A DNA stretch of 64,000 bases from Rhyacophila brunnea (GCA_022495005.1 JAGYXB010000791.1:310001-374000), one strand, 5' to 3'. Shown: positions 51,183 to 62,026, counted from the stretch's first letter. Notes: generated from the sequence alone by a model not told the origin. Program-made: numbers and translations.

Positions 51183-52062
51183 GGGGAAGATTGGGTCAGT
51201 TGCAACACTTTTAATGTTTCTATTTTTGTATTTTTTATTTTCAAAGTTAGGCAATGCTTTTCAATGAAGAAAAATAATAATTGATAATCAAAGAATATAA
51301 TATTATTATAATGAATAAAGTAGTTAATTTATAGCTAACACTTGATTTTTATGCCATGTCATGAACGCTTTGAATTTATAATTTGTCATGTTCATCAAAT
51401 TTGAACATACAAAACAATTACATTTACAAGTGTTGATATAAAAACGAACGTTTCGTACCTCTTGGATACCACTGGTTGACTAAATTTGTCCAACGATAGA
51501 CCAAAAGGTAGACCTAGAGGACGCTGGATCGATGAAATGATAAAGTTCTGGGGAAGTACGTGGCAAGGCAATGCACATGACCGAGAGAAGTGGAAGCAGC
51601 TTGAAGAGCCCTTCATCCAGCAGTGGATAGATTCAGGCTGATGATGATTATATAAAAACGAAAACCGTAACATTTGTTGACCCCGTCATCTAAAATTGAA
51701 TTTCAGCCTCAAAAAATTGTGATTGCTATAATATTGAGTGCATTTAAGATCCATTCATATATTTTCCAATATTTTGGCAAGAAAATATATACTTAACACA
51801 GATTTACAAATTAATAAAGTATAAAAGTGATAAAAAATATTTAAGTAGGTTTTAAAAAAAAAATATCTCGAGTAAACGAAAATAAACCTTTAATAATATC
51901 TTCTGTCTAACGCACGAGAATCAACTGATTTTTAGAACATAGTGTGTATTACACTACCCTCTGTCGTACAGCTGAGAAATTTTGTTGAAATTGCGTTTGG
52001 CGGCAATTTTAAATCGATTGTTGCAACTTACCCTGTTGCAACCAAGCAACCCCGTCTTCCCC
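51183..52062. mobile_element. TA-flanked element with GGGGAAGA ends
   Basis: The left end TAGGGGAAGATTGGGTCAG is mirrored at the right by TAGGGGAAGACGGGGTTGC read inward. Both are followed by GTTGCAACA. TA occurs at both borders (51181-51182 and 52063-52064), consistent with Tc1/mariner-like insertion. The inside is AT-rich and carries an RTE LINE tail (51490-51652) that inserted later or was captured. No transposase is seen. Confidence 0.72.
51490..51652 (+). pseudogene. RTE LINE 3' end, 5'-truncated
   Basis: An open frame reads KGRPRGRWIDEMIKFWGSTW, then DREKWKQLEEPFIQQWIDSG and TGA (51639-51641), followed by GATGATGATTATAT. It is the same family as 54984-56640, whose last residues are QQWIDPG with a longer GATGAT tail. 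The short open frame is intact over about 50 codons, so this insertion is fairly recent for a fragment. Confidence 0.85.
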
Positions 52063-52097
52063 TAAGAAGGGTACTGTAATAATAAGTAATGTAATAA

Positions 52098-52307
52098 GGG
52101 TACAGTTCGGTTATCAGGAATACAGCAGAAAACACATTTTGAAAATAGCCGATAAACTGGATTATTTGTTAGGTTAACCTAACCAAACCAAGCCAAGCCA
52201 AACCTAACCTAACCTAACCTAAATTAACACAAACTAACAAATAATCCAGAATATCGGGTATTTTCAAAATGTGTTTTTCGCTGTATTCCTGATAACCGAA
52301 CAGTACC
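52098..52307. mobile_element. snap-back MITE with telomere-like loop
   Basis: Arms of about 73 bp mirror each other (GTTCGGTTATCAGGAATACAGC and AACACATTTTGAAAATA in both). The flanks GTAATAA (52091-52097 and 52308-52314) match over 7 bases. The central loop (about 52170-52225) holds TTAGGTTAACCTAACC, degenerate CCAAGCCAAG units and four CCTAA pentamers in a row. CCTAA/TTAGG is the usual insect telomere repeat. No coding. Confidence 0.82.
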
Positions 52308-52314
52308 GTAATAA

Positions 52315-52814
52315 CTATTATTATCACTTAATTAGACTATCCTCCACGTAACCTTGCCATTGTACACAGTGACAGGATTTGAGTGTATACGCAACCATAT
52401 AAATGTATTAGTAAAAGCCGGGCACTCGATTGGTTTACACACGTACGCCGTATAATTGTATTAGTAAATTCTAAGCACTCGATTGTTTTATTCACGTTTT
52501 CATTCAAAAACATCTATTCCAAATGGCAAGGTTACGTGACGGAGACTCCAATTAATACTATTTTTTTAAATAGTCATTACTTATATTCATTAAGGATCCT
52601 TTCACTAGCAGTGTCTAGCGACAGAATATGAAGCATGCATAATAAAATTTCTGATGTTTAACATTGTAAAGTTTTTTTTTATTACAAAATAAATATATCT
52701 TTAAATTGAACGAAACTTGAAACAATTTAAAAAAAAATCATTACTTAGTACGTACACAATATTTTATTTTCATTATCGGATCTCTAGTCTTCCTTCACTA
52801 TGATAGCTTTGTTT
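52315..52814. other. gene-free AT-rich stretch
   Basis: No gene or recognised repeat. Confidence 0.5.
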
Positions 52815-52968
52815 ATGCAGAGTTTATTTGAATTTTAAATACTAACTAACGCCATCTGCAATTTTTATTCTTGTTCAATGAAAACAAATAAGTATGACTG
52901 ACAAAGTTTAGTGTGCACTATTAATATATGTCAGATCTCCACAGCATACCCTCCATCCTTCGCCACAG
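52815..52968 (+). repeat. solo arm of the 30.4-kb inverted-repeat element
   Basis: It aligns in the same orientation with 30768-30919. Shared are AGTTTATTTGAATTTTAAA-like sequence, AACAAATAAGTATGACTGAC, TAGTGTGCACTATT and GATCTCCACAGC. No mirrored left arm was found nearby, so it is a truncated or half-deleted copy. Confidence 0.7.
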
Positions 52969-54589
52969 TTAAGTATTAATAGTAAACATTCTTCAATTTG
53001 ACCTATCGATGACAGAACCAAATGATACAATGGTGATCGCCGGAATTTATCAATTGACATTATCTAATTGCGATTTACAACCTAACACAGTCTACTGATT
53101 TTCAGTTTCAGTGTTAGGACACGTGAGAAAGATTTTTTATAGAAAAATCCACCTACTGCTAACGGCTATTATTGCGTTTGCTTCTGTCATTGTGTTAAGT
53201 TTTCATGAAATCCAATTCGGCCCCTTAGGGTTAAAGGAACGCATCTCATTTGTTAGCGATTTTGAGTTACGTATGGTACTGGTAATAACTAACGTTTAGT
53301 GACAAAGAGACATAAAAAAAATCAACAGATAAAAGATAGCTCTGTACACTTTCTTGTTAATGTCAGTGGAATGTAAATTTACTTGTATTTGGGGTCTCCT
53401 GTTAAGTGGAGATAAGTTTTTATGACCTTAAAGGGCCGAATTGTATGATAATAATCTTACATGGTATATAAATAATTGGTGTAGCATACGTTTTTACATT
53501 AAAATATGTGAAATTACAGAATGTTTTTTATTACGATGCGGTGTACCTTATCTTTGCCATTTGTGTCTCCCGGTAAGTAACCGTATATCCAGACAGTAAC
53601 ATAACAATCAATCCACAGTTGGAAGAAACATGACATACCTATTATTCTGTATCACCCATTAAAATTTGAAAATACTTCTACTTTCTGACAAGATACGTAC
53701 CCATTAAAAGTAAGAACTGTTAAATTATTGTATATTTTATAAATTACAGCAGCTCATATGGGGTATTGCTCATTTTATGATATATTGCAACATAATTTCG
53801 GAATAATATTGCAACTGTCAAAGCTATAGAGTAAGATAATGACAAGAATTATTGTGAATTATGAGTTAATTATCAAATAAATACAAATATATAACAAGTC
53901 ATACCACTGAATTGAGATAATTTCCATTCCATTCACTTGAAACTTAAAATTAAACACTATTTAGAATTAAAATTATTATTTATCGCACATAACCAAAGTG
54001 ACAAAAATCACGTAAGAAATCTGACAGCTAGAAACGTAATGTTGGCTATACTGAACTAGCCATAGACTAAGAACTAGGAATGAATATTAGTCTATGGAAT
54101 GAACACAGAACAAAGATCGCTAGGTACCGAACATAATATGAAAAAGGGGTTAAAAAGACCAGCACAGAAGAACACAAAGCGGAAAAATACGATCAACATC
54201 TCAAGGGACTTCACAAATAATACTATTACTTATATTTTTTATTTTAACTGCTTTTCTATATCCTAGGTAGTCAAAGAGATTGGACTTTCAATCTCTTTGT
54301 AGGTAGCGATCAAAATTTATTATTACTGTGTAATGTAGGTGATCCATTGACAAGTTAAAAGTTTGTGGGCTGTCTGAATTATCCACTCTGCTAATAAACG
54401 GGTCAAATTGTAAAAAATTGATACTTCTGATAGTCAACTTGTACCGGACGTCTGTTAAAATTAAGATTTATCTATTAACTTAGTTGGTAATGTTATGTTG
54501 GCTGAGAACCATCAATAAATTGGCGAAATTTGAAGAACTTAAAATGTTAGTTAGGTACCTAGTTATTAAAATAATTCGCATGAATTATA
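52969..54589. other. gene-free AT-rich stretch
   Basis: No gene or recognised repeat. AATCTCTTTG and its complement flank a small hairpin near 54270-54300. Confidence 0.45.
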
Positions 54590-54680
54590 GATGAATCGAT
54601 AGCATAAAGGCTAAGATAGGTACTCTCCCGGAAATTGAAAAATGTGAGTGTGAATCCCAATCGGAGCAATTTTTTTCCAG
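54590..54680 (+). repeat. tRNA-like SINE head, plus strand
   Basis: An A-box-like GATAGCATAAAGGCTAAG is followed by GTGAGTGTGAATCCCAATC (B-box-like). The order is right for the plus strand, but both boxes are worn and there is no stem. Confidence 0.35.
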
Positions 54681-54983
54681 AAGATACAATATAAATTACA
54701 AGCTGTACGCTTTCTATAGCGCCCCACAGGGCTTCGAACTGGATCTGAACCGAAAACCGGAAAAACCGTTATTTTTTTTCAGGAATGAAAACCAAAACCG
54801 AATCGATATATAAAGTGCCTAGTTTCAAAAGCCCCTAAAACGGTTTTTGAAAATTTTTGAGTTAGATATACATTTAGATCATGGGTGGCCAAGCTTTTCA
54901 GCAGCCCGGCCAGATTCGAAAAATGAGATTTCCTACCGGGCTGCACAACCGATTTTTTTTATTATACAAAACAAAAAAGAAAT

Positions 54984-56640
54984 ATATACACTAAAAGCGC
55001 AAGATGGAAGTATCGTGCGTAACTGGGATCATCTACTGGACACTGTTGTAAAGTTTTACAGCGCTTTATACAAAGATGACACTGACATCAATTTAGATCT
55101 TCCGGTGAACGGAGAATATGGAGATCCTCTTCCCGAGGTTACTACCACAGAGGTGGAATATGCTATAATGTGCATGAAGAGTAGGAAAGCCCCGGGAGAA
55201 GATGGGCTGACTATCGATGTTCTCAAACTGGCCGGGAGGACGGTGAGCGAAGTGCTCGCACGTCTGTTCACGTCTTGTCTGCACGAAGAGAACATCCCAG
55301 AGTCATGGAAAAATGCCTCCATTATTATTCTCCATAAGAAAGGAGACACTGAAGATCTGAAAAACTATCGACCTATTAGTCTACTGCCAATTCTGTATAA
55401 GGTTTTCACGAAAATACTCAAACCGTCTCGAAACAATTCTAGACGAGAACCAACCAAGAGAGCAAGCCGGATTCAGAAGAGGCTACAGTACTATGGATCA
55501 TATACAGGTCGTCAGGGAAATCATAGAGCGCTACCAGGAATACAAACTGCCATTATATCTTGGTTTTATAGACTATGAAAAGGCGTTTGATTCCATCAAA
55601 AAATTCTCAATTATAGTCGCCCTTAGCAACCAAGGAATTTCCAGACGCTACATAAATATATTGAACAGTATATACAGTGATGCCACAGCATGCGTGAAAC
55701 TCCACAAACGGTTGTGTAAATTCCCCATTAACAAAGGTGTCCGGCAAGGTGATACTATTTCACCTAAACTATTCACCGCTACTCTTGAGGACTTATTTAG
55801 GAAACTTGATTGGGAGGAAAAAGGTGTTCCAATTAACGGAGAGCACCTCAGTCACCTGCGCTTTGAAGATGATATTATTATACTCTCACAACACCCGAAA
55901 GACCTCCAAGGTAGAATGCAAGAACTCGCGGATGTCAGTCAAACGGTCGGTCTTAAGATAAATGTCTCAAAGACAAAAGTGATGAGGAACCGTTTTTCGG
56001 ACCCTGCGATTATCTGTATTTCTGGCACCCAACTCGAGCAAGTCAGCAGCTACATCTATCTCGGACAGCAGGTGTCCATAGACGGAAGCATGCACGATGA
56101 AATTGCTCGAAGAAAAAAGCTGGGATGGAGTGCTTTCGGATGTCTGAATAGTATCTTCAAGAGTGGCCTACCATTATGTCTTAAACGTAGGGTGTTCAAC
56201 CAATGTGTGCTACCCGTGCTCACGTATGGCTGCGAGACGTGGACCCTCAACACGAGAGATGTCCAAAAGTTAACAGTCACACAGCGAGGCATGGAGAGGT
56301 GCATGTAGGGCATCACGCGAAAGGACCGTAAGAGAAACGAATGGGTTAGGAAGCAGAAAAGAGTACGCGATGTAATAGACGTTGCCAAACAGCTGAAATG
56401 GAGATGGGCGGGGCACATTGCTCGCCGAAAGGACGGCCGCTGGACAAATGCCGTCATCCAATGGTACCCAAGGGGTACGAACGGCCACAGGGTCGCCCTA
56501 AAAGCCGCTGGATTGACGAACTGGTAAAGTTCGGCGGAAATACGTGGCAGCGAACGACACAGGACCGAGAGAGTTGGAGAAAGCTTGGGGAGGCCTTCAT
56601 GCAGCAGTGGATTGACCCCGGCTGATGATGATGATGATAT
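54984..56640 (+). pseudogene. RTE-clade LINE, reverse transcriptase ORF2 (broken)
   Basis: This is the longest coding relic in the window. In order it shows KAPGEDGLTIDVLKLAG (RT block 1), SWKNASIIILHKKGD and LKNYRPISLLP (block 2), then a frameshift near 55415-55490. In the next frame it continues with FIDYEKAFDSI (block A), GVRQGDTISPKLF (block B), FEDD at 55862-55873 (active-site block, usually FADD) and GLKINVSKTKV. YGCETWTL follows and then a TAG at 56306-56308. The C-terminus goes on through RWAGHIARRKDGRW, a second frameshift near 56470 and QQWIDPG-stop, then a (GAT)n tail at about 56624-56637. The endonuclease domain is missing: 5' truncation at about 54984. AAAACAAAAA-like sequence at both junctions may be the target duplication. 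Confidence 0.9.
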
Positions 56641-56739
56641 AATAGGTATATTATATTAATAAAATAAAACAAAAATGAGAATCAAACAATATATTTATTA
56701 GATTAGACTTTTTTTAATAATAAAAATAAACGAAATATT

Positions 56740-57213
56740 TACAAGATAAAAATAACTTTTTATATAGGTACCACGTTTTTAAATTTTATTTTAATAAACT
56801 TGACAATTCTATGTATTAATAAAAACTTTTTATTGTACTTGATAGAAATACTGAATAAATATAGAATACTGAAATGTCATTTGGACATTTCATATTGATT
56901 TCCATAGTAACGCACTTATATATTAATAATTTAGTTGCTAGGACCCCCTTGGCAACCAACAATAATAATTTTCCATACAAAACAGAATTAACTGAAAATG
57001 AATTCAATTCTGCTTAAAGATGGCTAAAAGTATTAAAAGAATGCAATGTCGTCGGTTCCGATATATTCTAAAAGTTTCAAATGTCTAGCTAGTCGGGAAG
57101 TTAGTTAAAAATCTTCAATAGTCCAATACAAATTTTGGACAAACAAGAAATACTGGACACAAGAAAAAATCTTTACCGGACAAACAAGAATACGAGCTAA
57201 TAAAAACGTGGTA
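56740..57213. mobile_element. MITE-like repeat with CCACGTTTTT ends, copy 2
   Basis: A 441-bp core (56771-57211) has TA on both sides and the same ends as copy 1 at 9231-9675. It has an extra ~35 bp near its right end (around AGTCCAATACAAATTTTGGAC). It lies inside the hAT of 54880-57695, so it inserted after that hAT did. Confidence 0.72.
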
Positions 57214-57223
57214 ATAATAAATT

Positions 57224-57556
57224 TTAGTGAGAAGTTTGATTTTGTGTGGCAGAACTAAGTGCATCAATATCGATAGCGAGTGAGGTTGTTCCTACACGCA
57301 AACAGTAATGTTTTCCAAACGCACATCTGTGATTCGTGTTCTCTATATCGATAAATGTAGGATATTTCTCCTTATCCAAATATGTTTTGTAAAACTCTTC
57401 CAAACCAACCTGGTGGAATTTCTCCTTTAATTGTTCATCGCAACATATTTCACAATGTTCCATTTGTAAATTTCTTGGTAATAAATTCACGCCTACGGAG
57501 AATGGCGTTGCAGATGCAGCAAAAAGCACACGGTGCTTTTTAAAATCTTGAGCCAA
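57224..57556 (-). pseudogene. hAT transposase C-terminal fragment
   Basis: A 110-residue open frame reads LPRNLQMEHCEICCDEQLKE, then KFHQVGLEEFYKTYLDKEKY, and ends TTSLAIDIDALSSATQNQTS. The pattern (E/N)LQMExxxLQxDxxLKEKFxxVGxxEFYKxY followed by ATTSxxPDIDAL is the C-terminal end of ZBED/FAM200-like hAT transposases. The block between them that normally holds the CEQxFSxM dimerisation motif is absent or out of frame. The N-terminal and catalytic regions are gone. Confidence 0.85.
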
Positions 57557-57894
57557 TATCGAATCTCAATTTGCGAAATTAGCACATCTAGTGGCAGCAT
57601 TTGATATTATTTTTATTTTCTCACTGCTCCACGGGCCACAAGTTGACACCCAGTGGGCCACATGCGGCCCGCGGGCCGCGGGTTGGCCACCCATGATTTA
57701 GATGGATATTTTTGTTACCTATATAAGTGCCAAAGATTGAACTTTATAAAACGCCAAAAACCGTTAATACGTATGATCAAAAATTAGGGTAAATTTCAAA
57801 ACCCGCAAACGAAACTAGGCGCTTCATATATATTTTTACTTGAATTGGAACGAAAATCGAAACGAAAAAAAATAACGGATCGAAGCGCCTTCGA

Positions 57895-58115
57895 TGACTG
57901 GTCTTATAAGCAAGACGGATGAGTCACACATGACAAAGAAACTGACATTCGAGAAGCCAGAAGGCAAACGAAGACATCGACCTCGTCCAGGATGGAGGGA
58001 TAGTGTCGAGTTTAATTGAAAAACCTTAGGTACCTATCTTAAACTGTAAGGAAGCGACTCTGGATAGACGTGGATGGAGGCAGAGCCTGGAGGTAGGGTT
58101 GTAGCGCCAGGAAAA
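57895..58115 (+). pseudogene. LINE ORF2 C-terminal fragment
   Basis: One frame reads KTDESHMTKKLTFEKPEGKR to a stop at about 58018. A shifted frame then reads TLDRRGWRQSLEVGL-stop. This order (KKLxxEKPxGKRxxGRPRxRW...LDRxGWR) matches the family of the 36085-36649 copy. Frameshifted, 5'-truncated, and immediately right of the outer inverted repeat. Confidence 0.65.
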
Positions 58116-58352
58116 GAAGGTAAAGCTTTGGTTAGGAGACTTTTATGTGAAGAACACCCCATAAAAAATTAAATCGTACATACCTATTCTTTTTCACCAT
58201 TCAAAGTAAATAACTTTAATTATTTTCTCACTAACTCCCGAACGGAACGCAGTTTTTAAACTTTATACGATGTGGAGGGGTAGTCTCAAGAATTCACGAA
58301 CCGGAGCCGTGATCCGGATCATTTTCAGCCCTGCCAAAACGTAAGTAGATGT

Positions 58353-59195
58353 CAGTGGCGCACCCAGGATTTAATATTGGGGGGGGGCCCAAGGCGGAGA
58401 ATATAAATTAGTCCCATAGGCTCTTTTTCTTCTTTACAGCCTAATTTCACGTTTATCGGTCTTTTGTCTATTGCATCGGTGTACCTACACCATGGTCCCC
58501 ACATCCTGAAACGGGCCCTCAGGCTAGGATATTTGGCGGTCCCCCTACCTACCGCTAAGATTAAAGGCAGTGTGAAACACTACATTAACGTTTTTCAAAT
58601 TGTGTTTTAGTTCAAATTAAGGGTACCTATACAGTGAATTATTGACGATTTTTAATACATCTACTTTAATAATGGAGCTGTCGAGTATCGATACATAATA
58701 ATCAAAAAATATATTGCACAATTATATAATTGAAAATGTTCATAGCCATGAAGTATAATAGCGCCGCAGGCGACTTTTCTTAATATTAAAGCTAATTTAT
58801 GATGTGTGTTTATCTCACTTATCTGGTCAACCCGACACGCCGGCCCCCCCACAGCCCGGGCCCCCAGGATAGAGCCATGTCAGCCCTCCCCAGCCATGAC
58901 CTACGCTACTCCGGAATTCGGGTGGACACCGAGAATTTTTTGACAGTTCCATTAGGGATTAGGTTTCTAAAAAAACCTGACATTAGTGTTTCGAAATTTT
59001 TGTGTTAGAAATTAAAATCTAAGAAATTTTTCTAAAAAGAGTGCTGGAGAATTACAAATAATTTTTTTGTCGTGTTTTTATTTGTCTAAGCCCAAAGGTA
59101 TAGGGCTTTCGGTTTCAATGTTTAAAATCATTCTGATAATTTTCATGTTTGGGGGGTGCCAGGGCCCCTTGGCTCCCCCCCTGGGTGCGCCACTG
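58353..59195. mobile_element. hAT-type element with CAGTGGCGCACCC ends
   Basis: This 843-bp element has 16-bp perfect inverted ends (CAGTGGCGCACCCAGG). The flanks GTAGATGT (58345-58352) and GTAGATAT (59196-59203) differ at one base. The subterminal regions are G/C-runs (GGGGGGGGGCCC left, GGCTCCCCCCC right). Internal frames are short and unrecognised, so it is probably non-autonomous. Confidence 0.9.
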
Positions 59196-59203
59196 GTAGA
59201 TAT

Positions 59204-60239
59204 AGTAGGTTTATTATAGGCAGCAATATATATTATATACAGAATAGTGTATGAACCGGAGAACTCGATAATTTTCCTAAAATATTATAAAGTGTGTTAA
59301 AGAGTTCTTTTCTATATAGATAGATACCATTATATACCTATCTACCTACATTACTACAGATAAATGCAATAACAGCCGTCAGACGTCTGATGCGCACTAC
59401 TATTAAAAATTCGGGCAGGAACGTTTTTCAGCGATTCAAAATTTTTCTAAATACGAAAAATGCTGTCAAAAATGGTATTCTTATTTTTTATTCCTTTCTA
59501 ATATGTTGCATATTATACACTGTGCATGGTTTGTCTACCCCTCCGGGATGTCAATATTTTGTACTTATAAATAATGTATTAAGTATTTACGACCGTTTAA
59601 TTTCTTCAATTAGTAATGTCATTCAATATTCACACTCATTGAAGATTGAAGAAGTCGGAAGGCGAATCCTGGAATAATAAACCCAAATCCTATGGAATGG
59701 AACAAAACTCTCATTAACGAGAATTTAAGTTATTATTAAGATTTCCTAAAAACTTTGTACATATAGGTACAAGCAACACAACATCTTATTATTGTTTGTA
59801 GAAACTATATTATGTGTGTACGACATGTAATTTTTTTTCATTAAACTTAATTTAAAAAAATGCCGGAGCGCCATTTTTATTTTTTCCACGAGAAGGAGAA
59901 AGTCTCGAGGTTTTCACAAACCGAAGGTGCGTTCCGGTCCACTTCGAGCGCAGATTGTAGGTGTATTTTCAGTAGGATCTTACGACCAGCAGTAAAGTTA
60001 CTGGACGGTAGATACTGTGTAGTTAGTTGTATAAAGCAATATTTATATTAATATAATCATTAATTAAAAAAAAAATAATGTAAGTAGGTAGGTACTTACT
60101 GACAAGTGCCACAAATAAATCGACGTTTTATAACTTTTAAATTATGTGACCGTCTGTATAAATAGGTAGGTACCTAATACTATGACGACCATGTTATATT
60201 ATTTTCAACACTACGACAGCTCATGAGGCCCAATGGCAG
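59204..60239. other. gene-free AT-rich stretch
   Basis: Plus-strand open frames at 59390-59677 (95 codons) and 59860-60051 (63 codons) have no recognised domain or splice context. Nothing firm. Confidence 0.45.
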
Positions 60240-60370
60240 TCGTGTAGTTAAACAGTGGTGCAGTAGTAGAAGCTAAACGGTCACGTAAACACCCAGACTT
60301 TGAGAAAGCCACATAAATATATTGTGACCTCACCAGGTATTGAACCCGGAGCCCCTGGGTGAGTGCTAAA
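60240..60370 (-). repeat. tRNA-derived SINE, family A
   Basis: On the minus strand GGGCTCCGGGTTCAATACC (B box) is followed by TGGTGAGGTCACAATATATT, the family A junction, and then TTATGTGGCTTTCTCAAAG, which matches the copy at 695-835. The A box side is worn. Confidence 0.6.
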
Positions 60371-60420
60371 CTTTGGCCCGTTTCAGACGGGACACCGGTG
60401 TCGCGCTCGTATATAATAAG

Positions 60421-60459
60421 GAGGCCTTTGTATTCGAATAAAGAGGCCTTTGTATTATG
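60421..60459. repeat. 22-bp tandem duplication
   Basis: GAGGCCTTTGTATT occurs twice, separated by CGAATAAA, giving 1.6 units of a 22-bp repeat. Confidence 0.7.
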
Positions 60460-60609
60460 TTTATGATCGTCCCAGAGATAATGAGTCATGTCTCAGGCTC
60501 AGGCTCATTTTAGATTTAATATGTCGCGATATAATGGCAAGATATATTCTTCGCAGTGTACAAGATAGATGACGGAATTAATATATGGGTATAATAATTA
60601 ATAAAAAAA

Positions 60610-60812
60610 CGACGCCTGGAGAGGTGATGCGGCAGACATCAATAGCTCCTTGAAGGCGCAACTCGCGCGTACTCGAGAGTCTGTCGAGCGCTCGCGATTT
60701 GCGCGCGAGAGGGACTTAATACGCCGCGAGTCAATGAGGTATCCAGTACCTTGAAAGCGCGCGAGTTGTTACGCACAAATGAAATCGCGTCACCTGGGAG
60801 AGCTCTTATTAA
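60610..60812. other. CpG-rich island with inverted repeat
   Basis: This patch is dense in CG and GCGC words, unlike anything nearby. GCGCAACTCGCGCG (60656-60669) is mirrored by CGCGCGAGTTGTTACGC near 60757-60773. CCTTGAA(A/G)GCGC occurs in direct orientation at both. It may be a small DNA element or a regulatory CpG cluster. No coding is seen. Confidence 0.4.
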
Positions 60813-61534
60813 TTGTGTATAATATGTATCTTAATCATGGGCGTCATAAATTATGTTGTGTTTCCCTACTAGAATATATTGAAAACACCTGCGGTAGATA
60901 ACTGATTAGGTACCTACTGATACGTGATAACGTTGAGAATTTAATAAATGAATAAGGAACAGATGTTAGTTTTATATAGATATTCTAAACCACTAACTAA
61001 CAAAAATTCACGGCAAACAAGTTTGAAAAACACTATAATAGTACGGGGATAACAAACATATTAAATGTATCACAAATAAATGTTAAATTAAGTAGATAAT
61101 TCTGAATGTAATTTTTTTTACATAAAATTAATTCATTCTACGAAAATACTAAACTGCTGTCTCCACATCAACTCGATTTCTTGACATCCATTCACCATGC
61201 CATAAATAAATAATAACTTTTCATGTTCAAACTCTTTTGAAATCAAAACAAATTAAGTAAATAAATCTAACTTTAGATACCTATTTATTTAACTGTGATA
61301 AAAATGAAAATTAAATGATTCGATTCTAAGGTAGGTATACAATATATTTTTCTAATTGCAATGCAATTAGGTAGGGAAGGTTCGGGCAAATCGGATCGTC
61401 TAGAGTCTAGAGTCTAGAATACTTTGCTATTGCCGCTGTGATATTAACGTGAGCTAGCGTGGCATAAGAAGTCATCCCTTCTTAAGTTTTAAACATAGTA
61501 AATATAACCCTTCGGGGTTGGTTTTGTTATTTAG
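60813..61534. other. gene-free AT-rich stretch
   Basis: Apart from the heptamer repeat, nothing recognised. Confidence 0.5.
61398..61418. repeat. three tandem GTCTAGA heptamers
   Basis: Exact triple repeat of GTCTAGA. Confidence 0.85.
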
Positions 61535-61655
61535 AGTCATCGCCCATGACGACGTCCGATCGGTGCAACAAGAGCGACGGCCGGTGGTTAATCATAACCA
61601 CAGTCCAAGTCGGCGCAGACTGAAGACTGTTAGGAAGAGAGGAGGCGGGATAGGG
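61535..61655 (+). CDS. candidate internal exon, identity unknown
   Basis: A 121-nt GC-rich block is framed by TTGGTTTTGTTATTTAG, a good acceptor, and GTAAGT, a full-consensus donor (61656-61661). One frame is open throughout (VIAHDDVRSVQQERRPVV and on to RKRGGGIG). A second frame begins MTTSDRCNKSDGRW and stops inside. I recognise neither peptide. It could be a coding or leader exon of a plus-strand gene whose other exons are outside the window, or chance. Short length keeps this uncertain. Confidence 0.3.
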
Positions 61656-62026
61656 GTAAGTTAAGGTACATACACTGAATTCTCACATAATTTGTTTTAT
61701 ATATTATTTTACACACGTGTGCTACTGAAATCAAACGACTATAACAATCTTCTATAACCAAAAAGTCATAAAAATTACAGTATATAAGCATTATTTGTTT
61801 AATCTTTGAAGCCAGCATTGCAATATTTTATACACATCCGATTTTCTTCAGTTATAGGTACGATTTATAATATTTTCATTGAACGAGGTGGTCGTCGTTA
61901 TGGACGGTCGTAGATCGTCACAGTACAATATGCTTAGGTTGGTGAGAAAATTATATTCAACCTGCATTTAAAGAGATGAGTCGACGAGTGTCGTATATCG
62001 TATTCAGTATATTCGCCCACTCGACC

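Larger units (their letters stand above)
54880..57695 (-). mobile_element. hAT transposon hosting a LINE and a MITE-like repeat
   Basis: The termini CATGGGTGGCCAAGC and GGTTGGCCACCCATG are inverted repeats of 13 bp or more. The flanking 8-bp words ATTTAGAT (54872-54879 and 57696-57703) are identical. Only hAT sequence at the two ends remains: about 54880-54980 on the left and 57214-57695 on the right, the latter with a transposase fragment on the minus strand. Between them sit an RTE LINE (54984-56640) and a MITE-like repeat (56740-57213), both inserted into the low-coordinate part. Confidence 0.9.
54738..57888. mobile_element. outer inverted-repeat element split by a hAT
   Basis: The sequences just outside the hAT of 54880-57695 mirror each other. 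CCGTTATTTTTTTTC (54766-54780) pairs with 57864-57878. GTGCCTAGTTTC (54815-54826) pairs with 57812-57823. AAACGGTTTTT (54838-54848) has a counterpart near 57760. Without the insert the two arms would make a fold-back element of roughly 330 bp. No target duplication was identified, so the limits are approximate. Confidence 0.55.

Noticed and set aside
56056..56672. Minus-strand open frames over the LINE
   Set aside because: They are antisense to the reverse transcriptase ORF and carry no motifs of their own.
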